29,749 nucleotides of DNA from a virus. The stretch is from the IMG/VR virus record IMGVR_UViG_3300015265_000014, positions 1 to 29,749 of that record; one strand, written 5' to 3'. The position numbers were made by a program, and so were the translations under genes. Positions 8,347 to 16,214 of the stretch are shown piece after piece. Position 1 is the first letter of the stretch. Each line of letters begins with the position of its first letter. The notes beneath the pieces are model-generated. The model saw nothing but the letters and a program-made list of their open reading frames with translations, ran no database searches and was not told the origin of the DNA.

Positions 8347-8637
8347 CTAAACGAGTTCTCCTACTTCAATAATGTAAGCTGTGATAGAAGTGAATTTACC
8401 CGGATCTAAAACCGGTTCTGTGTTGTTGACGATGTAAAGATAGAATGGCACACCAAACTGTTTAAGCATGTTAGTGCCAGCTCGTAATGCCATACTCTTA
8501 ACAACCACGTCGTTCCATTGAAAGTCACAAACCCAACACCTCATGATGTTGTTCCAACGCACTGTAGAGAACCTTGTATTACCAAAGTAATCGACAATGA
8601 TGCCTCCCTTATTTGAGAGGGGTACGATATAGCTCAT
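8347..8637 (-). CDS. Small baseplate protein, probable baseplate plug (Pam3 gp18/DUF6983-like)
   Basis: This 96-residue beta-rich protein has MSYIVPLSN at the start, a central MRCWVCDFQWNDVVVKSMALRAGTNMLKQFG (read in pieces) and a final ITAYIIEVGEL. The pattern of a tryptophan-containing beta strand followed by LRAGTNxLxQF resembles the small plug proteins found between Dit-like and spike genes in contractile-tailed phages such as cyanophage Pam3. It starts within the Dit-like gene stop (ATGA overlap), so translation is coupled. The family call is from memory of the pattern and synteny; the role is moderately supported. Confidence 0.6.
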   Translation of the reverse strand: MSYIVPLSNKGGIIVDYFGNTRFSTVRWNNIMRCWVCDFQWNDVVVKSMALRAGTNMLKQFGVPFYLYIVNNTEPVLDPGKFTSITAYIIEVGELV

Positions 8638-9407
8638 AGTAAGAAAGCTCCAATAATGTTGACGCCACTTGATTTAAGTATCTTCAACATCAATTGGGTA
8701 TCGGTTGGTGTGGTTGTCTGCAATGCCTTCTTCTGATCAGCAGGAACATCGAAACCGATACGCCCATCAGGTTGGATAACCCTCAACTGTTCGAAGGTTA
8801 ATGTCACTGGGAGGATGGTTGCAGTTCTGACATCTTGGTGGATGCGTACTTCACGTAACACACATCCTTCATAGGTTCCTAGGATGGTAGCCACATGAAC
8901 AATGGTGCCCTCACGAACCAACTCTTGCAGTTGAAGGAAGGCATCCTTGATAGGATCACCAGCCATACCACAGTTATCAATTGCATGTGCAGCACTGCCA
9001 ATCAAGCTACCAAGTACAGGACCAATAACACGACTAGCCATCCCCCCAACAACTTTACCAATGGTACTAATTAGTGTCAGGTCGCCCGGCATACTCACGT
9101 TAGTGATGATACCGTTCAAACTAAACATAGGATTCTTTTTAATCACATGCTCACTAATAAGAAAGCCACTGCTCACAGGGTAGGAAGTAACCTCATTCCT
9201 AAAGGAGTGGGACTCACCCATTACACAGTCTAGTGCCAAAGTGTTAAAACTGGTTTCAGTTGTTTCCTCTGGTCTTTCACTATCTGGATAAAAGATTGTC
9301 TCTATGGGGTTACCTAAATCATTAGGTGTAAAGGTTTGTGCAACTACATCCTTTTCAAATACGCTTTGACTTTTGGCCCATATAATCTGTGATTTTGTGA
9401 AAGCCAT
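8634..9407 (-). CDS. Dit-like distal tail/baseplate protein
   Basis: This 257-residue protein shows the Dit-like opening seen in many phages: LALDCVMGESHSF, EVTSYPVSSGFLISEHVIKKNP and MFSLNGIITNV, where the evT-yPV-sG--i-dHv motif is diagnostic. A hydrophobic glycine-rich stretch at about 108-143 (TIGKVVGG...VIGPVLGSLIGSAAHAI) interrupts the domain. The second half (REGTIVHVATILGTYEGCVLREV, TLTFEQLRVI) is a beta domain like those in tail-tip proteins. Its ATG overlaps the hub stop (TAATG). It should form the ring joining tube and hub. Confidence 0.75.
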   Translation of the reverse strand: MAFTKSQIIWAKSQSVFEKDVVAQTFTPNDLGNPIETIFYPDSERPEETTETSFNTLALDCVMGESHSFRNEVTSYPVSSGFLISEHVIKKNPMFSLNGIITNVSMPGDLTLISTIGKVVGGMASRVIGPVLGSLIGSAAHAIDNCGMAGDPIKDAFLQLQELVREGTIVHVATILGTYEGCVLREVRIHQDVRTATILPVTLTFEQLRVIQPDGRIGFDVPADQKKALQTTTPTDTQLMLKILKSSGVNIIGAFLL

Positions 9408-10951
9408 TATAAAGTACCTCTTAATGCACGGTCGTATCTCAAGTAATCTTGAGTCTCCCTTGCAGCCGGTTCATCACCAGCCATAACATCACTGGCAGCT
9501 TTGTTGCCTCCGTTGTAGTTGGCGTTCATGGCATCTATATTGCCGTTGTACCTTTCATTTAGTTGGTCATACAATTTGCCAGTTGCTGCTGTGGACTTAA
9601 CAAAGTCATTCCGATCATCTTGACTACTATTGACGGTAAGCCCAAGGTTCCTTGCAGTCTCTGGCATCATTTGGTACGGGCCTGCTGCACCAGCTGGTGA
9701 TACGGCATTCTGTACAGAACTGTGCCCACGGTTCTCAATGCGAAGTTTATTCTGAATAAAGTTTGACTTGGCATTGTTGCCACCAGACACACCATTGATT
9801 GCATCTAATTGATCTTGGGAAAGCTTGACAGAATTAAGCTGCTCAAACTCTTTAGGGGTTACCCCAGTGGTACTAACCGATTGATTGAGGACTGGAACAC
9901 CTTGTGTGCGATTAACTTGTTGTTGTACATCCACATCCCACGTACCAGTGCCGTTACCATTACCGCTAACATCCTTGTCACCAACCAAACCATCGTTGAA
10001 CTGCACACCAACAATACGAGTTTCCCAGGCACGGGCATAGTTGCTACCAACATGCTGTGTCCCCAGTACTAGGTATTGTTCAAAGATTGTTTGTGACCAT
10101 AAAGTATCACTTCGGAATAACACAGAGTCTGCGTTGTCTACCGAAACCACACCGTTAGAAGGTGGACGGTTTGGATCATTTGTCCTGGCACCAAGGAATG
10201 CAGTTACATCAACCACATCCCCACAATCTATAGATGCATCCAAATTCATTACGAAATCGATCTTTGCCACAGTGGCTTCTGGAGTACCTTTCAGTTTGTC
10301 CAGAGTCATTTTGTGGAAAGTGGCTTCACCCTCACGGATCTTCTGCACAACGTTGGCAGAGTTACCCATGCTGATTAACTGCACATTACTGTTAGTCCCA
10401 CGAACATAGAAACGATACTGATCACCAAGCTCTGATAGAGAGTGGCTAACCGTCCCACGCAAGATGTAGCTTAATATGGGTGTGTTTAAAACATCGTCGT
10501 CAATGCCGAAGAACTTTGGTGGTGCTGTGTATCCCGCGTATTTAGAGATAGCCCCAATCAAGCCTTTAAGTGTGCCGTTCTCATAAACCAAAGTGTTCAA
10601 CGCAGCGGTACTACTCAAAGTCTCTACTGAGTAGGGTACACACCAAATGGATGTGATGTGATTAGGTATGGCCTTGCGACCAGCTACGTTAACTACATAC
10701 CCATCCATCAGTGTGGACATAGCTGTTGGCTCATCATGATACCCAACATCCAACTTGATACTTCTTCGCTTAGTGTCCAGAAGCATCTTCAATGTCTCAG
10801 GCCCCAGGTTGTAGATATCAACCTTTAGGGTATCTGCCATCCAACTAAGGTTGCCTTGATAAACAAAGTCAATCCTGTTTTCAGATGTAGATAGGAGAAC
10901 TTCCTTTGTGTCTTTGTTGAAAATCTGTAACTCTACTCTACGCTTCCACAA
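9407..10951 (-). CDS. Baseplate hub protein with C-terminal lytic transglycosylase domain
   Basis: This 514-residue protein combines two functions. Residues about 1-330 form the hub (gp27/Mu gp44-like): LDVGYHDEP, LMDGYVVNV and TIFEQYLVLGTQHVG fit that family. After a glycine/asparagine-rich linker (about 335-365), residues 395-514 look like an SLT lytic transglycosylase: IENRGHSS with candidate catalytic E406, SPAGAAGPYQMMPETA, and NANYNGG near the end. It would cut peptidoglycan during tail penetration. The start is TTG at 10951, chosen because GGGAGGT is 7 bases upstream and the protein begins with the expected WKRRVEL strand. The gene follows the tape-measure-position gene. Confidence 0.85.
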   Translation of the reverse strand: MWKRRVELQIFNKDTKEVLLSTSENRIDFVYQGNLSWMADTLKVDIYNLGPETLKMLLDTKRRSIKLDVGYHDEPTAMSTLMDGYVVNVAGRKAIPNHITSIWCVPYSVETLSSTAALNTLVYENGTLKGLIGAISKYAGYTAPPKFFGIDDDVLNTPILSYILRGTVSHSLSELGDQYRFYVRGTNSNVQLISMGNSANVVQKIREGEATFHKMTLDKLKGTPEATVAKIDFVMNLDASIDCGDVVDVTAFLGARTNDPNRPPSNGVVSVDNADSVLFRSDTLWSQTIFEQYLVLGTQHVGSNYARAWETRIVGVQFNDGLVGDKDVSGNGNGTGTWDVDVQQQVNRTQGVPVLNQSVSTTGVTPKEFEQLNSVKLSQDQLDAINGVSGGNNAKSNFIQNKLRIENRGHSSVQNAVSPAGAAGPYQMMPETARNLGLTVNSSQDDRNDFVKSTAATGKLYDQLNERYNGNIDAMNANYNGGNKAASDVMAGDEPAARETQDYLRYDRALRGTL

Positions 10952-10972
10952 TGTTTGTACCTCCCATATACA

Positions 10973-13900
10973 TTATTGAACAACAGTTTGATGGTACGAC
11001 TGTTGAGTTGTGGCAGACTTGCCCCCAGCTTGAACTTCCACTGTGGACACACTACCCTCCAACTTAACAGTGACATTGACATCTATAGGTTCACGCTGAA
11101 CTTTGCCAGAATAAACTGTGCCACCTTGCTGGGTTGTTCCTGCTTCTTGTCCAGCACTGCCACTAATACCTGTAAGGGAATTACCAGCTTCATCGATGGC
11201 ACCACCAATAGTTGCAGGAATGTTCTTCAACTTACCTAGTTCCTTTTGGGCATATCCTGCATCCTGTGTAACACCAGCGTTTACTGCAATTGCCGCAAGA
11301 CTTCTACGGTGTGCTGCCTCTGCGCCTTGGTTAATTACCCGGTTGGTATTTGCGTAAGAACTGAGGGTAGCTAAGGGCTGCTCTTTTGATTTAGCAGTAA
11401 CGTTAGCTTGTTCCTCAGGACTAAGGTTTGCCAATGTGCCGAAACCTTCAAGTCCAGACCTACGCAAACCTTCTGCAACAGCCATAGGACTCATGTTGCG
11501 ATCTTTGCCATTCTTGATAATACGAAGGGCACGCTCAGTTGGGTTGTCTGCAAGTTCCCTCTTGGTTGCAAGGTCTTCTAAACCAAGTGTTCCAACAACT
11601 TGATTAATTGCGCCGCTGTAGTCACCAAGCTCCATTGCACCAGACATAGATGCACCAGACAATGTAGCGCTACGTGCATCACGATCTGCTACACCAGCAC
11701 CACGTAATGCAATGTTGTTGCTCAAGTACTGACCGGGATTAACACCGTAGTCCAGTGGCTTACCCATATCCTCACGGAAACCAGCAGCAAGTTCCTGTGC
11801 ATTGCGGTCAACCATTTGAGTGACATCTTTAACAGTGTTGTAAGCAGTGCTTAACCAACCACGCTGTTTCTTACTGCTGTCTTGCTCCCGCTTTTCATTC
11901 TCTCTATGGGCAGCATTCCAATCCCTGGCAAATGACATACCCTCTTTTTGCGTGTTGTCTGGTGGTTTATTACCTTTGCCACCACCACCTAATGCATCTT
12001 CAACTTCAAGCTTACTGGCACTTACCAAGAAACCATACTTACCAGATTTGTCAGAAGCCATTGTGGCTTGTGCTGCTAGAAACTCTTCCTGAGTCATTGC
12101 AGCATTACGCTTAATACTGTCTTGGGCTTGTTCAATCTTGTGGCGGTTACGCTTCTGCCACTCCAGATCCTTGTTAACCGTTTGCGTCTGTGTGCGAAGT
12201 TTTCCATCCACTTCTACACCCTGCACAATATCAACAGAGTCTAACTTACCAACCGCCATCTGCATTTGAACTTGGTCGTGATACTTGGCAAAGTCCCTAA
12301 ACTCACGTGGAGCTTTAAATTCAACACCACGTTTAGTAGGTTCGCCATTCTCAGTAACCAACCCATCAAGTGATGCGCCACCTGGGAAACCCTTGTTCTG
12401 GAGTAACCCCATTTCAAGAATCTCAGTTCCAGTTTGCTTTTCATACTGTTTGCGGATGTTGCCTTCTAGCCTGTGACCACGTTCAATGTCTTCAGTTGAA
12501 AAAGGTTTGGTAGTAGTCATCCCCCAATTTTCCATCGACTTTTCGCCAACGAATGTATTGCGGGTTCTGTCTGTGGTAATAACTCGGCCAACATCAGAAG
12601 CTGTTACAAGTTCTTTACGCTCATCCAACCACTGCTGACTGCCTTGTGGGGCAACACTAATACTAATATCAGGGTTCTGTTCAGCGTACTTCTGCCTAGC
12701 TTGTTCCAACCTTTCATCACGAGTAGCAGCAACTGGTGAAGGTTTATCAGCAACTGTCTCTACAGGTTTAACTGGTGGGGCTGCTTTCTTACTTGTATCA
12801 AAATCAACGTGGGGAGTTGTTGGATTTGGTGTAGCAGCTCGTGCAGCCACTGACTGTCCTAAACGACTGCCTGACGTTGCGCCAGTGGTCGATACAGACT
12901 CTCCCAGGTTGTTGCCATGCGATGCCCGCTGGTTGGTATTTGCGCCTTCCCTGACGCCTTCCACAGCTTGCATATCAACACTGGGGGCAGCCGTTGCGAA
13001 GGAGTCATCGACACCTGCTGGACCTTCCCGAGACAGTGCCTCAATGCCCGTCTGCTCTGCATAGGGGCCATGATCCTTACCACCTTTGCCATCGTCAGGC
13101 CCACCACTTGGCGGAGCCCCACCGTCACTAGCGGAGCCGTCATCGTCCTGCAAATCGACATCAGCCGCTGCAAGCTCTAGATACTCATCAACTTGCGTTA
13201 AATTGTTGTCTTTGTAATCTGCTGCAAGATCCCCAGCAGGTTGAAAGAATACATCTACAGTACGTGCAAGTTCATCACGAGCGTAACGGTCAAGTTGCGA
13301 TGGCTTATGCTCAAGCTCTCTATCAAGTTGTGGCTTCTGTGTTGAGACATCTGACTCATCAAGTTGCTCATCAAGCGATTGCTCAAGCTTGTCATAGTTA
13401 ATGTGCAAGCCACCTTCCCAGGATTTACGACTTACTTCTGAATCACTAATGCCGTAGATGCGCCCAAGCTGTTTAGGAAGCTCAGTTAATGCCGCACGTT
13501 TTACAGTGGCTTGTTGATACTCATCATCTTGCTGAGCAAACTTACTATATGAAAGGTTGTGTGTACCGTAGGTAAGCAACGTAGACATAGTGTCCACTTG
13601 CTCAGGATCATCGGTCCAAATACCTTTCTTAGTCATGCCACGCTTAACAACACCTTCTGCAAACTCACGCAGCTTACTGCTGTTAAGGGATGCCACCAAT
13701 TCGTGGGGACTTGGATAAGCATTGTAAGCAGCAGTGGGGGGAATAATGTTGCCCTTCCCTGCACCAACAATTCTTACAGCTTCATCAACACCATGTTTCT
13801 CAACAAGGGAATTAAATTGATCATCATTAGTTTGAATAGATGTAGCGTTCTGCACCGAAATCTCTTTCAGTCGTGCAGGCAGCAACTTACTAATCTGCAT

Positions 13901-15007
13901 GGAGATAAGCTTGACAGCCTTATTCCTTTCGGAAGTAGACATGTACTCAAGCTTTTCTGGATCAATGTATTGCTCAGCAAGTTTATCAAAGTACTCTTGC
14001 ACGTTAGCGTTATCAGGCAACCCCAATGCTTCGGATTGTTGTTCCTGAATAGTATTCCCTTTCATGGCCCTTGCAGGTTGCATGTATGCAGGGTACTTAG
14101 CAGGAGCCTTTAACGAAAACTCATTGTGCAGAAGGTCTGACGACACTTCATTTTTATTGATTGGCAGAATGTCGTAAGTGGCCCCGGAAAGGGATTCACG
14201 ATACGCACCAAAGATAGCAGCCAAACCTGAGTGTGGTGTTTTGTTATCTTGGGCATAGTCAAATTCAACAACAGACAGAGAACCCATGTCCTCTTTGTCA
14301 TCATCAAAGGTTCCACCAACATCACCAAAATCTAGTACCGACCTTTTACTGGTAAGTTTAGATGGTGTTAAGCCTGTGACAGCAATGCTGTTAAAGATTG
14401 AAACTTCTTCTTTAGAGAAAGACTTACTACGATCATCCGAAGACATCGAGATATATTGATCGTATTTATTCAATACGCTTGCCAGTTCGTTTTCCAAACC
14501 AGCCGCTTTAATCTTCCCTGCTACAACTGTTTCTGGTGTTAGGAGTGTGGAGTTTTCTTCATAGTTGCTGGAGATTGCTCCTGTCTCTTTACCAACAAAG
14601 TCGCGTTGTTTCTTAATCTGTTCAAGCTTTCTTGTTGTCGCATTCTTATTCGTTTGCGCAACAGTGGCCTTAACAGCTTCGCTAGTAGAGACAACTGGTG
14701 TATCTCGATATCTGGCAAAACGATCTTCAAGAAGCATTTCCTGAACATCTAAGTCATCCCAATCTTCACTGGCAATAACTTTCTCAAACTGAGCCTGACT
14801 GCCACCACTCGCTTTAGACATGAAGTATGCAAGTTGTTTCCGGCGTGTTGCCTTCTCTTGCTTACGTTGTGCGGCAATGCTTACATCAGATGCTTCGTGG
14901 GAAACATTGCCTGCTGTTTGTGATGGTGGAATATAACTCTGTGTGCCGGAAGCTACACCAGTAGGTTTTTCGCGCTTGCCAAGTTTAAGTACCTTCTTTT
15001 CATCCAT
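10973..15007 (-). CDS. Tape-measure-position protein with embedded YqaJ/lambda-exonuclease-like nuclease domain
   Basis: This 1344-residue protein lies between the tail assembly chaperone and the baseplate hub, where the tape measure protein belongs; at about 1.5 A per residue it would set a tail near 200 nm. Residues 1-640 are mostly helical and charged. Residues 640-780 are a Gly/Ser/Asp/Pro-rich linker. Residues 785-960 are a PD-(D/E)xK nuclease of the YqaJ/lambda-exo type: QGSQQWL (W793) and TAS, RGHRLE (E848), GASLDGLV (D881), EFK (E896, K898) and YHDQVQMQM (Q912, Q914). All catalytic residues are present. The rest is helical, and the final 40 residues (REPIDVNVTVKLEG) look like a tape-measure C terminus. 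No transmembrane segment is evident. The ATG at 15007 follows GAGGG. The tape-measure role is by synteny; the nuclease fold is by motif. Confidence 0.85.
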   Translation of the reverse strand: MDEKKVLKLGKREKPTGVASGTQSYIPPSQTAGNVSHEASDVSIAAQRKQEKATRRKQLAYFMSKASGGSQAQFEKVIASEDWDDLDVQEMLLEDRFARYRDTPVVSTSEAVKATVAQTNKNATTRKLEQIKKQRDFVGKETGAISSNYEENSTLLTPETVVAGKIKAAGLENELASVLNKYDQYISMSSDDRSKSFSKEEVSIFNSIAVTGLTPSKLTSKRSVLDFGDVGGTFDDDKEDMGSLSVVEFDYAQDNKTPHSGLAAIFGAYRESLSGATYDILPINKNEVSSDLLHNEFSLKAPAKYPAYMQPARAMKGNTIQEQQSEALGLPDNANVQEYFDKLAEQYIDPEKLEYMSTSERNKAVKLISMQISKLLPARLKEISVQNATSIQTNDDQFNSLVEKHGVDEAVRIVGAGKGNIIPPTAAYNAYPSPHELVASLNSSKLREFAEGVVKRGMTKKGIWTDDPEQVDTMSTLLTYGTHNLSYSKFAQQDDEYQQATVKRAALTELPKQLGRIYGISDSEVSRKSWEGGLHINYDKLEQSLDEQLDESDVSTQKPQLDRELEHKPSQLDRYARDELARTVDVFFQPAGDLAADYKDNNLTQVDEYLELAAADVDLQDDDGSASDGGAPPSGGPDDGKGGKDHGPYAEQTGIEALSREGPAGVDDSFATAAPSVDMQAVEGVREGANTNQRASHGNNLGESVSTTGATSGSRLGQSVAARAATPNPTTPHVDFDTSKKAAPPVKPVETVADKPSPVAATRDERLEQARQKYAEQNPDISISVAPQGSQQWLDERKELVTASDVGRVITTDRTRNTFVGEKSMENWGMTTTKPFSTEDIERGHRLEGNIRKQYEKQTGTEILEMGLLQNKGFPGGASLDGLVTENGEPTKRGVEFKAPREFRDFAKYHDQVQMQMAVGKLDSVDIVQGVEVDGKLRTQTQTVNKDLEWQKRNRHKIEQAQDSIKRNAAMTQEEFLAAQATMASDKSGKYGFLVSASKLEVEDALGGGGKGNKPPDNTQKEGMSFARDWNAAHRENEKREQDSSKKQRGWLSTAYNTVKDVTQMVDRNAQELAAGFREDMGKPLDYGVNPGQYLSNNIALRGAGVADRDARSATLSGASMSGAMELGDYSGAINQVVGTLGLEDLATKRELADNPTERALRIIKNGKDRNMSPMAVAEGLRRSGLEGFGTLANLSPEEQANVTAKSKEQPLATLSSYANTNRVINQGAEAAHRRSLAAIAVNAGVTQDAGYAQKELGKLKNIPATIGGAIDEAGNSLTGISGSAGQEAGTTQQGGTVYSGKVQREPIDVNVTVKLEGSVSTVEVQAGGKSATTQQSYHQTVVQ

Positions 15008-15023
15008 TAGTTTCCCTCAACTG

Positions 15024-15688
15024 TTATTGCCAGTTCATCACTCGCACAGATAGTGGAGAATCAGAAGGCGAAATGTATTCTTTAAGGTCTAACAACTCAT
15101 GCATGATGAATAGGTCATCAATGCTATATGTGAAGTCTTGAAGCTCCCTCAAAGTGCACATTGGTGGATTAGCAATCAATGGACGATGAAGAAAGTAATT
15201 CACTTCGGGGAACAGATCTGAAATCTTTGGTTTACCATCTGATGCAGTGTGGTACGTAGTCGTCCCATCTTCATTAGTGGTTATACCAATTACTTCTTCA
15301 ACTGGTTCTTCTTGACTTCTTCCATTGCCGCTAGACCTTCTACGAAAAAATCCTTGAAGTTCACCTCAAGAACAAAAGAGAAGATTGAGTAGATGCGCAT
15401 CAAGTCGCCACTGAATTCAACGTCGAAGTTGGCTTCATTAATCACAACATTGTCAACAACAGCGCAAGAAATACACTCTTTAACCAGTGATATAAATACG
15501 GGCTTCTCTACACGTTGAAGGATATAAATAAGATTGCCGAAGTTCCAATCACCCATAACAAAGGATAGAGCGTCATCCCCCATTACAGTTAGCACATCAA
15601 TTTGCATAGCCATTGCTTTGTTAGCAGGCCATTGCCGGACGAATACAGGCTTACCTCTAATCTCCCGAGTCTCTGTCTTACACGCCAT
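15024..15688 (-). CDS. Tail assembly chaperone, long form by programmed -1 frameshift
   Basis: The short chaperone frame starts at 15688 and is read through codon 115 (Phe, 15344-15346). There, ribosomes that slip back one base on T TTT TTC continue in the -1 frame for 106 more codons, to a TAA at 15024-15026, giving a 221-residue protein. The -1 frame is fully open from the heptamer to that stop. Its product includes FPEVNYFLHRP, LRELQDFTYSIDDLFIMHELL and ends SVRVMNWQ. It stops 16 bases before the tape-measure start, so it fills a region that otherwise has no gene. This is the G/GT arrangement of lambda and many other tailed phages: the short form coats the tape measure and the extended form recruits tube subunits. 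Join: 15688-15344 then 15344-15024. Confidence 0.85.
15290..15688 (-). CDS. Tail assembly chaperone, short form (G-like)
   Basis: This 132-residue product results when no frameshift occurs. It is translated from an ATG at 15688 with AAGGAG upstream and ends at 15290. The sequence (RGKPVFVRQWPANKAM, then helical segments) is typical of small helical tail chaperones located between tube and tape-measure genes. It should bind the tape measure during tail assembly and not remain in the virion. The last 17 residues (after F115) differ from the long form because the frame is different. It follows the tube gene after a stable hairpin. Specific family membership cannot be decided by eye. Confidence 0.85.
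   Translation of the reverse strand: MACKTETREIRGKPVFVRQWPANKAMAMQIDVLTVMGDDALSFVMGDWNFGNLIYILQRVEKPVFISLVKECISCAVVDNVVINEANFDVEFSGDLMRIYSIFSFVLEVNFKDFFVEGLAAMEEVKKNQLKK
15344..15367 (-). promoter_or_regulatory. Programmed -1 ribosomal frameshift signal
   Basis: On the minus strand the order is GAGGTGA (15367-15361), a 10-base spacer, then T TTT TTC (15350-15344), read in the zero frame as GAT TTT TTC. The heptamer is a classic X XXY YYZ slippery site in which both tRNAPhe can re-pair. GAGGTGA is a perfect match to the anti-Shine-Dalgarno region. Its 10-base distance equals that of the stimulatory SD in Escherichia coli dnaX. I could not see a strong downstream hairpin. Confidence 0.85.
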
Positions 15689-15704
15689 TAAGTATTCTCC
15701 TTAA

Positions 15705-15734
15705 AGCTGGAGGATTATCTTTCACCCTCCAGCT
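15705..15734 (-). terminator. Stable hairpin between tube and chaperone genes (attenuator or processing site)
   Basis: A perfect 9-bp inverted repeat (AGCTGGAGG and CCTCCAGCT) with a 12-base loop lies between the tube stop and the chaperone RBS. It is followed on the transcribed strand by only three T residues, so it is a weak terminator at best. It may reduce read-through from the highly expressed tube gene or protect the 3' end of its message. Confidence 0.5.
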
Positions 15735-15745
15735 AACATTCTGTA

Positions 15746-16201
15746 TTACAGGCCTACGTAATCGTACTTACCATTGGTGAACCAGATCTGTTCAAACTCA
15801 ACAGTCCAACTCAGCGAGACAATGCCAGTACCACGAACAATTGCAGGCATCACCGGAATGAAACCGTTAACACCAGTAACAAGTGCAAGGCCCATCTTAT
15901 CGTTCATCAAACCTTGGATTGGATCAAAGGTTGCACGGTTGCCACTAAGGCCTGTGTTCTGCGAAAGGATTGCACGGCTGTTCAACACGGCGTTGTAATC
16001 ACTGGTCTGCAACAGGGTGAATACAATACGGCCAGAACGGTCTGCGATAGTTGCTACAGACATTTCACCACGGGCACCAATGACTTTGGTGTGTTGTACG
16101 TTAGTACGGCCAGCGGAAATGATGCTGTTGTTGTCAGTGAAGCCAGTTACTGGAATACCATCCAGCAGAAGGTCAACGTTGTAAAAGCTATACTGCTTCA
16201 T
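15746..16201 (-). CDS. Tail tube protein (DUF3277 family)
   Basis: This 151-residue protein is the likely subunit of the inner tail tube through which DNA passes. The pattern fits DUF3277: a short N-terminal strand (YSFYNVDLLLDGIPVTGF), GARGEMSVATIADRSGRIVFTLLQTS (read in pieces), and a C terminus with VSLSWTVEFEQIWF. It follows the sheath gene, as the tube usually does. The ATG at 16201 has AAGGAG upstream. A strong hairpin follows the stop. Confidence 0.88.
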   Translation of the reverse strand: MKQYSFYNVDLLLDGIPVTGFTDNNSIISAGRTNVQHTKVIGARGEMSVATIADRSGRIVFTLLQTSDYNAVLNSRAILSQNTGLSGNRATFDPIQGLMNDKMGLALVTGVNGFIPVMPAIVRGTGIVSLSWTVEFEQIWFTNGKYDYVGL

Positions 16202-16214
16202 AAATTACTTCTCC

